Origin: Campylorhamphus procurvoides
Taxonomy: Eukaryota > Chordata > Aves > Passeriformes > Dendrocolaptidae
NCBI GenBank assembly: GCA_013396655.1
Contig: WBMV01001018.1
Location: 948,778-1,012,777, forward strand
Length of the DNA: 64,000 nt
Direction of reading: 5' to 3'
This document shows positions 23,501-38,500 of the stretch, one piece after another (position 1 is the stretch's first letter; each line of letters opens with the position of its first letter). The translations under genes were made by a program, and so were the position numbers. The notes under the pieces are model-generated. The model was not told the origin of the DNA and did no database searches. It saw only the letters and a program-made list of their open reading frames with translations.

Positions 23501-26500
23501 ACACAGTGGCAGTCTGTCTGTCCATGTATTTCTTTTCAGTACAGATCATTTACCCTGGCAACAAAGAACTACGAAGTTATTTGCAAGGAGAAGACCATCA
23601 AAATCCACTTACGAATTTTAGATCATTCCCAGAGATTAACAAACTGGTTCTGCAAGCAGGAGGGAGGCAGGAGGTCAGTCATACCTTCTTAATCACTCAA
23701 ATGCAAAAATTCCTGGGATAGTTCAAGGTTAAAAAGTCAGGAAATGGGAGCTGAGGCTTCTCACAACATTAACTTGCCTGCCAGCCTGTATATCCTGCAT
23801 GCTTTCCTGAACTGATTAAGCAGAAAAGATATAAAAGAGTAAGGTACAACTCGATGAGAACAGTGCAACATGACTGAACTAAAAGCATGCAAGAGTTGGA
23901 GTTTAACCATGCAAGTAATTAAAGTGTCTTTAGTTTTAAATAGACGGAGTTGTTTAAGTATGCTTTCAGTTCTTGTAGGATAAGCAGCCTTGCCACCTGC
24001 TAAGAACAAGTCAGCTCTCTCTTCACTTGAAGTTCAACTGTTCTGGAAGAAGGGGACTGGTCACTTCACAGGAAAGGGATAAATTGTGTACCAAACATCC
24101 AGAGTAGTCAGACTAGTTCCTTGGCATATTTTGGAGATTATGAACTGGCAGGCTTGTCTCCATTCTTACAGCCTGCATTCCTGTTTCCCTGAAAGGCTGC
24201 CTACAGTGTGGGTGGCAGCAGTTTACACTGGCAAGATGCCTCAAGATAAGGAGGTGTTTAGGACAGACTCCCCCCACAGCACAGATCCTAAAGCAGGGAA
24301 CCAATACCTACTGTCAGGAAAAGATAAATATTTGAGATGTCAGCAAGGAGGTAAGAATGAAACAATTGCTGCATCTAGCATTCAGGAGCACGTTATCCAT
24401 GGACAGCAGCATGCAAAGACGGGCAGTGCAGCAGTGAGCACTGGGCTGACCATCCAGATCTCTGTGAAGGGGAATGGATTTGGGATTCACTCCACAACGG
24501 GACTTCATTGAGCACATTTCACTTCATGCACGGTGATTACAAACCTTAATTCTTTGAAAAGGAATGCATTTCTCACCAACATGTTCCATCTCTACTGTGA
24601 AAAAGCAGTGTGACAATGGATACCTCCTGCAACACTGCCAGCTCCTGTGCCCTTTATTCACATGGCATTTGGAATGGGAAGACAGACAACTCTAGGGTGG
24701 CATCACTGGACTCATCTAGGGACCTAACATACCCAATGTAGAACCAAGCATTGCTACTCTGAAAGCCTGTGTGTAAAGGGGCAAGGGAAGCACAAGAGGC
24801 TGGTTTCACATGCACATGGTTTGTCTGCTGCTCCCTGTTCACCTCCTGCTAGCACTGGGCTAATTGGTAGCTCCATAGAGCAGCTTCAGCAGGACTGCCT
24901 GCTTGCTATTCCTGCATTATAAACATTCTTACTGAGTGATACAGCTATTCCATGGTCCCAATCCCAAACAGCAACGTTAGCAGGCTCTCTGGTCTGCATC
25001 CCCTGCAGAACAGAGTCTAGGCAAGCAGCAGGGCATCACCACAGCTCTTTTTGCTCTTGCCCTAAGACAGACCAGCTGCAGCCACTCAGCTTTTATGCAA
25101 TGCCTAGATCAGTTCTGACAACACTACTGCATGGCTCTCTGATCTGACAAAAGTCTGGCAACTTGGAAATCTTGTCCAGATGGAGCTGAATCCAGATACA
25201 CAGAGGAAACTACCAGGTCATGTGAACTCTGAGGAGGCCTCAGTGCATTCACAGGAGTTCATGGGACTCTTCAATGCCATTGTAAACTCAGCAGTACCAG
25301 GCACAAACAGGAAAATTTCTGCCTGCCTGCAAGAATCAGGGGAGATGCCTGGCCAAGATATCTCAGAGAAGTGGACAACACAGAAGAACAAATACCCTTT
25401 TAGTTGCAAATCAATTGTGAATTCCAGGTACAGAATACATACTTCAACATAAGCATTGCCCTGCCAACTGTAATCCATGCCATATCCTTCAGGAGGGGCA
25501 AACCAAAATTATTTCAACAGACTCAGCTTTGTGAGTTAGAACTGAAGGCAGCCTTTGCATAGGAAAGCATGGCAACTCATTTCTGATCCAAAGAGAAGAA
25601 AGTTCAGGTTAACACAGCCCTCAGCTCCTGCATGCAGTGACTGCTGAAGCACATAAGCACTTGGAATTCACAAAATCAGCTTTACTATCTACTACTGTTG
25701 CTGTAAGTGTTGATGCAATGCCTTCTCAGTTCCTGAAAAGCCATACTGTGTAAAAATAAACAGAAATGTCAGAACAAGAACAGATGTCTAGAACAACCTC
25801 ATGAGAGTAAAGCTTTAGGACATGCAAAGAGTTAGAAGGTAAGAGTATAAAATTAATAGGTTTAGTATCTTTTTCATCCAAAGTAACAAAGCCTTGATTT
25901 ACCATGCAGTTAAGCCACAAAAAAAAAAAAAGCCAACCTGCATTTATAGGCAGAACTGTACAAAGCACTAAACATAGCCCAGTACTTCACACATTGCAAG
26001 GGAGTCGATACAAATCAACAACTACTGAAGGTTGTTCACGCATCTAAGGACAGCAAAAGTGAGATTTGCATTACCAAGTGAGTTTGATTGATTTACTCTT
26101 ATAAACATCATTTATTTTTAATGATCCACTATCAGTATGTTTTGCCAACAGATCAAATTTCTGTTAACACAGAAGTTATAATGCCTCTTGCTCTTTACAT
26201 TCCCCTTCCCCACCTGTCTCATGTGGTTTAGAGCCCACTTGGAGTCCTCCTGCCAGCTCTGAAGTGGCACAAGCAGCCGCCTGAGGATTTGCATGCCTAG
26301 AACTCAGCTCAGGAAGAAAAACAGTCCAGTCTATGGAGAGGCACGAGCCAGGGACCACAGCTCAGATCAAACTGAGAGAAGGGCTCTGGTTTTGGTACTG
26401 TCTCCTCTCAAGACTCTGGAACTGTGTCACCACTATGACAGTCTGCCTCAGGTTCAGGACAAACACGTATTTCACCACAGGAAAGCCAACCATATCAGCA

Positions 26501-29500
26501 CCACAGTGTCTTGAAACTGGGTGCTTGTAGCACCCCCTGCAACTACAAGTAAATCCCAGAAGCCATGTGTCATTTTTCAGAATACAAGCAAGAAATCCTT
26601 ATGAAAAATTTATTCCCCAAGGCTGTTTACAACTCAGATTTTATTGCAAGGAGCACCACCTGAGGATCTCGGTACACAAGCTCACGGATGGAATCGATAT
26701 CAAATTGTTCACAGAGGATGGAAGTAGAAGGGCTCAGCAGAAGGTGCAACCAATAAATTATATCCTGATCACCAATTATCACTGGTTGCCTCAAAAGCAA
26801 GGTGTCATTTTTAAACAAGACATGTACATGTGTCAGAGTGTCATGTTTCACCATGGGGTAACTGGCATTTTTTTTGCTCTTAAGGTCCTCCTCTATGTTG
26901 TGTCCTGAGGCAATTAACCACGTTTCTGCCTAATGCAGTGTATCATATTTTTTAAAATGTCCAGTAGACAACAGAGGTACATCAAAAGGTTTTTAGTTAC
27001 TCCTCAGTTCAAAACATAACAGCATTTCTTTCCACTAAGCAAGGACTCAGCACACATACCACTTCATCACTGCTGCTCACCCTTCATGCTCTAGGCATGT
27101 GTCAGAGACACACCTTGCATAGTCTTATTATTAATATTTAGCTACTGTTTTACTTTGGTGTACGACCAAGAGCACAGGAACCTCCTTCCAAAGGAACAAT
27201 CTTCCTCCTTCCAATATACCCTGGTGTTCATGTCTTTTTGGTATCTCTGTATTCCCACTTCTCCCACATATGTGTAGTAGGCATGTACCTCACTCAAGCT
27301 CCTGCCTTGTAGGACAGCAGAGACACCACTTTCAGCACCACCACACTAATCACTCCATGTTAGAAAGTGAAAGAGGTGAATCCCAGCAAACAGGCTGCAT
27401 TTCATCCCAGCTTTACAAGCTGCATAACTTCAAAGAAAAAAGCCAGAGATGCTAGATTTGTCTTAATCAAGTATCATGGCAAACAAAAGCTGAAGTTATG
27501 GCAGGAAGGTCAGCAGGGGCATGTTCCACCTCCCTCAGCAGAAGCTACTCCATTCCACAGTACCTAAAAAGAAATGTCCCAAGATCATCAGCACACATCC
27601 AAATTCCTGGCACACACCTAGGTCCACTAGAACTGAAAAAGATCTTAATTTGTTAAGCGAGAAAAGGTTTTTACCCAAATGCTCTAATCTAAGCATTTAG
27701 AAAGGCCTTCTCTAAAAGGCACTGCAACTGCCTGAATTCCTCCAATAAAAAGCACACAGCACACCAGGGTAAGTTCATATAGCCACAAAGAAAGATGGGG
27801 TTTTATTCTATTCTTGTCGAGAGAGAAAAAAGAAACAAAAAATCTCACCATAAACCAATGAATTTTGAGTATCTGCTCCCAAAGCTGCAGCACAGCCTCA
27901 GCAACAAAAGTACCACAGTCAAGCTGTAACAATACTTAGATTTCTTCAGGAATGCAGCGTTTTTCATTTTAGAGCACATATTCGTAGTTGTGGTGATTTA
28001 TTTTTTGCACTACAACTGTTGCTTTATCTGCACAGTGTCACTTTCCTGGGATACACTCCAGGATTAAAAGCACACAGAAAGCATTTTAGAAAAGGATCCA
28101 TTTCGAGGAGATGCAGTTTCTTAACCTGAATTAGCACGTGACTGTACAGGTGCTAGCACAGGGGAGGAAGGATTGTGTTGGATCCACAGCACCAAGACAT
28201 CAGCAACTGAGCCAGGCTAATGTTTTTTTTTGGTCCCACAAAAAGCATCTCTCCCACCTTAAACCCTACACAGCTTTTCCTTGCTCCTCTTCCCAGACCA
28301 GCACCCTCCAGGCCCTCCCACAAACTCCTTCTGTCCCCTAACACAGCAGAACAGCACCCAGCTTGTGCTGCTGGGTTGGCAGGACTCAGCAGTGCCAGGG
28401 ACTGAGGGGTGTCAGGCACAGGAGCAGCACTGGGGGAAAGCACAAGCCCCCTTGCAGGTTGTGATGAGCTGCCTGGCTGCTCACCAGATTTCTGGGCACC
28501 AAACTCATAGATGAGCTTCATCTGCCATGGAATCATAATTAAAACTGGTCCTCTCCAGTGGCCCACCTTCTCCAGCTGCCAGACTGCCCTGGTGCTGCCT
28601 CAGGCTCATTGTTACTCAGAAATTCATAAACCCCACCAGGTTTCGAAGCTGATCCCTCAGGTGTGCACACACCAGACCCTGCCAGGGCTGTCTGCAGGGC
28701 TCTGTCCCCCTGTGCCAGCACGGCTGCCCAGCTATGTGCTCACTGACTGCACCTTTTCATCTCCACCAGGATTTTCAAGGTCATGTTCGCTCCTGCCCGG
28801 CTCTGGTGAAACCCCAGGCACGCAGCCCCGGTGTGTGTGCCCAGCCTCCCTGTCACTGGTGGCATTCCTGGTCAGCACTGACCCCTGCATTCCCACTGGG
28901 AACACCTCTGTCCCCAGCGGGCACAGCCCTGCAGGGTCACCACAGCTCTGCGGGGAGGCCTGAGACCTCTGGGGTTAGTAGGGCTGAGTTAAGGATTTCA
29001 AATAAAACCCGATTCCAGGCTGGGCCAATGTCTAACCAAACCCACGGGCCAAGAGACGGGCTCCAAGGCTCTAAGGACAGCCCTGTCCCCACACCCCAGA
29101 GCCACCAGCCAAGCCAGCCCAGCAGCAGCAGCCGAGGGCCAAGAGCCAGCCCAGGGGATGCAGCCCCCTCCCTCCTGCCCAGCAGTCACTGCTGCATGGA
29201 CACAACAAGCTGAAGGACCCGCACACACCCCCTACACCACCTAAGATTCCTAGCTAGCTACTGGGGAATCATACATGCTGCCAGCTTTACAAAGCCAGCT
29301 AATTATACAATCTGTTAAGCATGTATGCGCACACAACAGTGCTTTGAGTCATTAGAGGACGGGATTTATACTTCACTGCACGCATCTTGCTCTTTGTGAG
29401 TGCGTGCCTGGATACAGCCAAAACGAACACAAGTATCTGGAATGTCTGCAGCTTGCAGGCCAGCGCATCTGAATACAAAGCTGAGCCCTGAGAGGCTCTG

Positions 29501-32500
29501 ACTGGCTGCTGTGACCCGCAGTTGCACACATTGCCTCCCCAAAGATGTTTAAAACCCTCACTCCCTTTTTTTAGCCACGCCGAGCATCTGGAAGCAGAGC
29601 ACGGCATAATGTTTAAGGTACGTTCTGAAGCTGCAAGAGTGATGTTAGAGAGGATGCAGCAGCAGTGCAGGTGATGGGTTGTGAAGACAAAGAGCTCCAC
29701 ATCAGAGCCAGCAGCAGTGCCTGCCATAATGTGGCTGTGCTGGATTTAATTCCGGCAGAAGGGCACTGGCAGGGACCTCTGTTCCTATGGCAGCAGCCGC
29801 TCCTCGAGGGCCGAGCCACGCCAGATGGAGAGCCCTGTCCTAGGTGTCTGCCAGACAGAGAATGCTGTGACACACCACAGAGACTGTCTCTTCCTTACAG
29901 TCATCCTGTCTTCATTTACCAGTGCCCAGTTTTGCTGCCACTGATGTCAGGCAGGTCGACTGCAAGGCAACAGCTCTCCCCAGAGCCCCCCAGGTGATGG
30001 CTCAGACCAGGGCTCCCTCCCATGCTGCACGGGGCCAAATAATTTGAGTGCTTTTTATGTAAAAACTGAGAGCAATAGGTGTGCTTTTCATGGATTCTAT
30101 GGTGCTTCTGACAGTTCTTATTTTAAAAAGAATTTCTTCTGCTGAGGATTTCACTTCAGCTTCGCAGATCTCTTAAATATCCAACATAACATGCAGGTGA
30201 GTTCTAACCTCCCTCAACTGGCTTCATCCCCATAGCATGGCTACAAACTATGGAAAGCCCTATCCTAAGCAAGCACATACCTATAACTCATGCTATACTT
30301 TCACAGGGATGTACTTGACACTGGATGTTCCATTTTTACCTTCTATGCATTACCATTTTACCTATTATTTAACATGAACTCCAAAAGAGAATGATTTTAA
30401 ACATTTGGTGTATAAGGCACAGAACATTATTTCAGGGCTTTGTAACAAGTGAAGCCAAACCACCTACATTTTCACACATTTCTCTTCCCTGCAAATCAAC
30501 GGAAGCAGCAGAAGGCACCAGCTTTAAGAGCTTCAGCTTTATCTTGGAAAATATAAGTTGCTGAAAATAAGATCTTAAAATGTAGTAGAGACCACACAAA
30601 CCTAGCACAGTAGGCAATCACATCTTTCTTTGTGCCGTATCAAGCCCCAGCTCCCTTTCATCTGTAACAAGGTATTTTCTCTCCCTCAGTTTTCAATGCA
30701 GGGGATGTAGCCAGGAAAAGATGGTGAGCTACATCTATGCTCTGCTCGCAAAATAAACCCTCTTTGTAGAGCAACCCAGCAAACAAGTTGCAGGATGTGT
30801 AGGTGCTTTAAGGACATTTCAATCCTGAGATTTTCCTGTGGCACCTGGAATGCCCCGGGTCACCAGTAACTTTTCAAGAAAGTTAGAAAGCAAGGTTCTT
30901 TACATCAAACTACTTCAATGCCAGTCCTCTCTATAGACAATCCAAACCCTTTATAGCTGACATTGTTAGAAAGACAACTCTCTACCTCAGTCATGTTTTC
31001 CCTTCTTTCATTCAACCAAAAAGAGGAAAAAGCTGATTTGTTTTTTTCTTTCAGTCCATGTACAGTAGTATTTCATGCCAAGATCCCTCAGTAACACCTT
31101 TTCTCCATACCCGTCAGGTTTTGTAGCCTTTATATATGCCAAAGGATAAAAATGAGTCAGCCTAACTCAAAACCCCCATTTGCAGAAAGACACTTGAGGT
31201 AAAACTGAACCATCTGGGGAGGTGGAAAGTGTTACTGGGACCAGACCTGTGTGGGTACAGACACCTCCCCTGTAAGGGAGCTCAGGGTACACACCAGGGA
31301 GAACAGCACACACTGTATATACTGCTCTCCCACCAAGCTATGCCAGGCATCGTGCAAATTATCACCTGCCTGATCTGGCCCCAGCTGTAGCTTGTTTATA
31401 ACTCACTGAAGCTGCTAGAATACAACCACCACTGCTGCTCAAGGCAATTACCTAAAATATCTCAGCTATTCATTTTCATCCTTAAGTCAAAGCTGTGTTT
31501 AATTGATCTGACGTTGTGCCTTACAGTACTGTACACTTGGTCCTAAGCAAGCCACCATGAGAGCTTACAGGTTTAAAATCTGCTGCTTAACTGAGTGTTG
31601 CTTCACCATCAGCACCTGAATGAAATGCAACTCCCATGCAGTAATTCTTTTTAGCAAGTAGTTTCACTTTGTTATCCTTTTTATTCATTTCTACCCAAAT
31701 GCTGATCTACACCATCAATGCAGAACTTACTTCCATCAGCACAGCTAAATAAATTATTACCCACAGTTCAGCTCACCTGCAAAGACCAAGCTGAAATTCT
31801 CTGGCAAATAAGATACCCCTGGCTGCCCTTGTCTAGTGACTTTAATCTAATCTACAGACTGATCCAGGGAACCAGCATGCTATCAAGTTCCAAAATCAGT
31901 GATGAATCTGCAGAACTATTAAAAACACAGACCTTACAGACAGAGGTCTTTGAATACTTCTTTCCACGAATAATGACCTTTATTCAATGTCCTTCTAATA
32001 ATTGCCAAATCAATGGCACAAACAGATGCTTCTGCTGTTTCAGACTGGAGAAGACAAAGGGCAGTGATGTTGCAGAGACTGCAGCGCTTGGAATGAATGA
32101 AATATGACATTGAAATTCTAACAGCATTTCAGAAAAAATATTGAGTATTCTGCTACACTCCTGAGCAACCCCACGCTGAGCAAGGCCAGAATGCAGTTAT
32201 GTATGCAGAAGATACAGGGAGGATATCCAGAAAGCAGCACATACCTTTTCAGGTGTCACCTTCACTGTGTCGCAGCAGATGGAATTACAGCCCACAGCGC
32301 AGCACTGAGAAAGCATCAATCTGATATTTAAGCTGTCTGCTTTGAAAGACAAACTACAAGTGACACAGCTGCCTGGCTGAACCCACACTCCCCACCCGTG
32401 GTGCCAGGCAAGCACAGCACAACTGCTCTGACAGCAGCTCAGGATTGAGCCATGACTTCCAGGAGAGCCACACTGGCAGGAAGGTCACTCCCACCCCAGC

Positions 32501-35500
32501 AGGTCACTGGTGTACCACACAGTCCTTGGGCCACTCCAACTCACTGCAGCAGCAGAAACTGTACCCAAAAAAAGAGGGAGCATCTTCCTGCACACCAGCA
32601 AGCTTGGTGAGGAGTCAGATGGGCATCTGAGCTCCAGGAATGGCAACTCCTCAGCCTGCTCCAGCTCTGCCAGTGGGGCTTGTGCCCACAGCCAGAACCA
32701 AGCCCTAGGGCAAAGGTTTTCACCTTTTTTTCACCAGCACAAATACAAGTGGTTACAATAGTGTAAGCAGTGGTTCACTGCAGTCTTCTGAGATGGATCC
32801 AGAGGCAATGACTTACTAAACCAGGGCAGGGAAACAAATTCATCTCCCATCCAGCCTCCACCTGAGCAGAGCTCATTTAAAACATGAGATTTGTTAATAA
32901 ATTTCCTCTCTTCTAATTCTTCTTACTAATATGTAATAAAACCAGCATAAAACCAGCTCATAGCCACCCACAGTAATCAGGAACATTCCTCCACACAAAC
33001 CAGCTGTTCCTCTGTGTGCACATGAACTGCTCCATGAGTGAAGTGGCCACCATATAAAGCCAAGAAGTTGCCATCTCGGGGTTCAATTGAAGCAAAACTG
33101 TTTGTTTCCCTCAGTTTTGTCCTTTCAATAAAACTACATCAATTCATATTCTTCAAGTACCCAGTGCTGTATTTACACAGCCTCCTGTGACCAGCCACCA
33201 GCTCAGGCTTGCTGATGCTCTGAACGTGGCAGATGATACAAACTCTCAGTGCTCATTGTAAAAGCAACAACTTCTCAGCTACCTGGAAACATCATTTCAA
33301 GCCAACTGAAGCACAGCTTGTACAGCAGAGCCCCAGGCACCGAGGGGACATCACCTCTGCTGTGTGCCTCCCTGATCACAGCACTAGGACAGCAACAGGG
33401 AATCCAGGGCTCTTCTCTCATCACCAAGGAGCACAAACCACCTGTGACTGAATGAGAAAAACATGCAAACAGGACTAAAAGGGCAATTTGTTACACCTGT
33501 GCCAGCCAGCAAAACACATATATAGTCTTCAGTGAATTGAGTGCACAGCTCTGTCTTGTTGAGCTCAATCAAAGCCTCCCACAAGCGAGCTGTTACAAAA
33601 CAGGAGCAGGAAGGCTAAATCAGACAGCACAACTTTCAAACTGAGACTAACCTCAGTGGGGAAGAAAGAACACAAGGACTCTGCTGGCTTTTCCCATCCA
33701 GCATGGATGTACTTTATATTCTCCCAACGCAAAACTATGCACAAAGGAGAAAGAGCTCATAAAGGAGCAATTCCAAAATGAGCCATGAGGAACAGCAGGA
33801 GAGAGCGCAGTAAACAACACTTTGTGATGGTCCAGATACAAGAACAAACCACGGCTTTCCCAAAGGGTAAACAGCAAATTTATGTAGATGGAACTGAACA
33901 GGCTTAGGTCCAGCTTCAAGAACTGGGATGAACTTTAGCTCTTGAGTAATTGCCCATAGCAATACACGAGCACCAGCCATCACACAGCTCCAGTGCTAAG
34001 TACACGAGTCTGCTGTGCAAGCAAAGCAGCTGGTGGCTCTAGAAGGACAGGACTGCTAATTCCAGCTGCAAAAGGACCCCGAGGAAGGCGAGGGCAGGCA
34101 CAGAGCACAAAACACCATCACGTTGTAGGTCCCAACCTTATCTTATCACAGTGGTATTACAGGCATAGGCTGAGCTCTGTTCTTTCAGTAGGATGCCTGG
34201 TAGCTGCTGTCCCATTTGCAGAGTAGCATTTAGTGAGATGACTGAAGGGCAAGATAAACCAGTTGCATCACCCCACCCTGCCCAGGAACGCTGTCACAGA
34301 GCACTCACCAGGCTGGAACAACCCAAGTTGCAGGAAACAGTTATTCCAATTGCAGTATTTTTTCCCCCCATTCATGATGTTAGAAAGTAGATACTTCGCC
34401 TGTAATATTTTAATGCTTTTGAAAACCAAAAGCATTGGCAGCAGTGTATTCATATTCATCTTTTAGTGTTACATGAAGAACTGAGGCTACAACTTTTAAA
34501 GGCGATTCTTTGCACAAAAACACTTGCACAAAGCCCACTTATTTCAGCCAGTGGCACCCCAAGCTGTTACTTATCTGCTTCCTTCTTTACATATGGGATA
34601 TAAAAGCTTAGACAAAAGTATTTGACATTAAAATCAGGCTAGAAAAAACATCCTAACAAGTTTCTATGCCTATTTGCTTTTCTTAGCATGACAGGCTTTA
34701 CAATATTTCTTGCAATTCTCTGCTTCGTGTTTTGTTCAAGACTTACTGATTATACTAATAAAATAATGCCCAAAGCACACCAGAAATCTTTTAATAGAGT
34801 GAAAATTAAAGTATCAGATCTATTACACCACCCAGCCTTTCCCCTCCACCGGAGGAACATTAGAGCCTTTGGACATCTCATTTGAACAAGAAGGTTATTT
34901 AGTTCTTGAGTTTGGAGTAAAGTATTTAATCGCTAAAGGATTTGCAAATTACACATGAATATGCATGTACCACTTCTCACCATGACATAAATCCTATTGT
35001 ATATTTATGAATGGATTGCTTTGCCTCCAGCTTCTACATGTATATAAACACAGGTTTTAATCTTCAATTCCTTCTTCCCTCCCTTCTTTTTAAGGGGTTG
35101 CTTAAACAAATTTGCATTTTTGGAATCTATTACCTACAGCGTATTTCTTGCCTCTTTTTTTTTTTAAACTTCATAAACCTCCTTCTCCCAACAGGCAAAA
35201 TGAAATGCTTACTTTATGAAAAGCTTTAAGGACCCTATAAGCATGGCCATAAGAGAACTAAGCAACAGTGTTACACAGATTGTGAGTGACGAAGCAACAA
35301 TCACTGGAAAAAGAAGTACATCAGAGCTGGGAACACAAAGGCATGAAAAGCCAGGTCAACAGCTTGCCTCTGACTGCAAAGACACTAGCTAAGGGGAAGT
35401 AAACCCTCCATAAAGATGGAGGATGGCACATAAATAATAACACTGTTGTTGTAAAATCCCTAGTACTGACATAACTCATTTTTTCCCTACACCTTTAACA

Positions 35501-38500
35501 GGCATCTCGGCTGGTCACGAAGCAGCTGGACCAAAGCAGCATTTCAGCCTGTCTTCAACAATAAGAAAGGCGAGAGGCACTACCACCATTCAGAGAGGCA
35601 TTGCCACACATCTGCACAACTACCCCAGGGAAGTAATTCAAACAATAACGTCTTTAGAGGGTATTGTTCAAGTGATTTAACTCAGGTTATTTCACTGCAA
35701 GTCTATTCTGTACTAAATCTGACTGCGAAGGAACACTTCCCAACGTGTCACACTCCATCAGAACTGTCACAAACAGATCTCCAAGCAGAAGGATTACGGG
35801 TGTGAATTACCACATTTTTGTTACTACACAGCAAACGGAGGAGTAAACTGGACCAGATGCCACCTTCTTTCAAGGAGCTGGTGTCACTTGGCTCTGCTCA
35901 GAACATGGGAGCAGCCTTGAGCCCCAGCCCCCATCTTGCTGACTGGGGCTCTGGCAGCAGCCAGGGAGATGTGATGGGACATGGTCTGACTCAAGAGCAG
36001 ATGCTCCCATCCCCAAATAGTCACTGCCTGGTCACAGGTCCAAACCAGGCTGTGAACTGTGGCATGTTCAGCTCCAGTCATGTATTGCTCCACTGACAGA
36101 GGGATCTTTCCCCAGCAGGAAGGAAGAACCACCCCTGCCCCTGACTCAAAGCCCAGAGCAGAAAGGGCCACCAGCCCAGCTAAGCTACTGAAGGGGCAAT
36201 ACAACTGGTCAGAACTATCATCCAAAACTGCAAGAGCCTGTGTCTGGGAAGCAGATAGAAAATTAAACAGGAAGCACTATGGGGCATTAGCCACAGACTA
36301 CAGGACAGGCAGAGAATAAAGATGACAAAATTCAACAGAACATTTGCTTTAGGGATAAGGGTGGCATTTACAAAGGATGTGTGAAAACAAGCTTGAATGG
36401 AGGACTCTGTACGACCAGTTCAGTTGCAAATTTGCCTTTGTAAACTGAGATTTTTAGTCATGCAACCCTTTTGCAAATGACCAAGCCAGCCTCCTTTGCC
36501 ACATACCCCTCCCCTTCCATCCACACATTCTTCTCCTAAAAAGAAATCTTAAAGAGGTGAGGAGTAGTGCCCAAGGAGCATAACAGATCAGGCAGACACC
36601 TTCAAAATTAAGTTACTAGTAAGCCAGTTGTATGAGAAACTCACCATGCCTGCCACAGTAGTCTATGAATAATTAACAGATGACATATGACAATGTATCT
36701 ACTTTCATTCTGAACTGCAGACCAACTCAACTGAAAAGATACCACATGGATATTGGACAGACCGGATTTAAGTTAAAATCTGGAAGCTTCCACATTCAAA
36801 TTTTAAAAAGCAAAAAATAAAGTTAGGAAGTCTAAGATTAATCTTCCAAAACCCTGGTGCCACAGAAAGCCATGGGACACAGCGGCAGCCATGGCATTTC
36901 ACTTTCCTGCACATACACATGAAAATGAGGCAGAATAACACTCACTGAGGACTGCAAAGAGATCTCTTTGCCAGATAAATCTGTCCATGTCTCAAATATT
37001 GGAAAATTTACTTTTTGAGAACTAGCTGTTAAACAGCTTAAAGCCTTCTGTATATGCATCCATATAAGAATTAAACAGTGCCCCATCAAGGCAATAACTT
37101 GTGCAAATCTGATGATTAAACCTTGTGGTGTGAAATCCTTACTAGTCACAGAAGACAAACAGCAAGCCAGGCTTACTGCCTTGCTGGCTGACAAGCTATT
37201 TAGGTTAGCTAGACGTGGAGATGACTTCAAGGAATTCCAGAAAAATCTAAACAAGTGGGTTAACTGACAACTGAGGGAGAGAGAGACCAGATGTTGAGAA
37301 ATGTTGAATACTGAACAGAAGAGTTTAACCTCCTTATTCTCTACAGGGTTAACACACACCGTATCAAATACACCTGAGCATCACCACACATACACTCCAA
37401 CAAAAAACGACTGTTCAAAGTGCTGACTTAATTTCAAGTTTAGCTATGCCAAAACTCTGCAATACCAAACGCTATCCATGTTAAGAGTATTTATTTCTCT
37501 ATAAACCACAATTAGATATGAAAAACTCATCTGGAACACTAGACACAGTACAGGTCATCCTAATTTAGATAAGCCCTACTATTTTTTCTATAAAATAGTT
37601 CTTTTTCATACTGAGTTCTCCCTTGAGAAAAGTTTCCATCCCTTCTATATAAGAATTCATTCAGAGCAACAGTAATCAATAAATCTGCATCATTAGCATC
37701 ACTCTACCAGTCATAGGGAGCACCTGGAAAAGTCCTGTAATGAACACAGAAGCTGCTGTGGCAGCAGAGACCTTCCAAAGCAGGAAGGGGGAAGGTCTCT
37801 GTCTAGCTGAGCTTTCTCCTCCCATCAAAACAGGAAAAGCCACAAGGAGCAACCAGAAGACTGAAACAAAGTCACATCAGATGCTGAGGAAGTGCCACCA
37901 TTCTGACCATCAGAAGCACATCTGAAGAGCACTGCACCAATTTAAGAGCTGTTAGAGACAAGAGGAGCATCACCAACCGGGCATGGACCTTACCCTGGGG
38001 CACTGCTGCAGTACATCTATCACATCTCCTGGATCAGTGACATCAGGTGCAGGAGCACAGCGCACACACAGCCTCAGAAACCTTTGCAGACCCCCAGGGA
38101 ACTACAGGAGCCCTATGGAGCAGCAGCAGACAGGCTGAAGGTCTCCCCTCAAGGAAAGCAACACAGGGTGAGCAGCTTTAAAGCCACAGAACACTCCTCT
38201 CCACTAGAGCAATGCAGGACATGAGGAGCCCACCCTCACCCACCTATCCCTCTTAGCCCAGGATAGCAGGTGCCCCGTTTCTGGGGTGCTGCTGCCTCCC
38301 CAGACCCACCCACACCCCTCCTGCCTTGCATTTCAGCAGCTGCAGAGCAAGCCAATTCTACCAAATCAGTTTGATCATCTGCCAGAGGGGTTACCACAAC
38401 CTTCTCTGCTGAACCAGGCTGACTGACCAGCACCACCCAAGGCAGGCCACCAAGGTGAGATACCTCACAGGAAACAGGCTGGATAACATGCAGAGCTGCA

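Noticed and set aside
28153..29213. Overlapping frames of 137, 150 and 159 codons on both strands
   Set aside because: This is a GC-rich patch with few stop codons. The products overlap each other and resemble no known protein, so they do not look like a gene.
36838..37359. 173-codon open frame, minus strand, in WWC1 intron 1
   Set aside because: It is the longest gap-free frame in the window apart from the TENM2 exon. However, the translation shows no recognisable domain, has no evident splice context and is Ser/Leu-rich as expected by chance. Conservation data would be needed to revive it.
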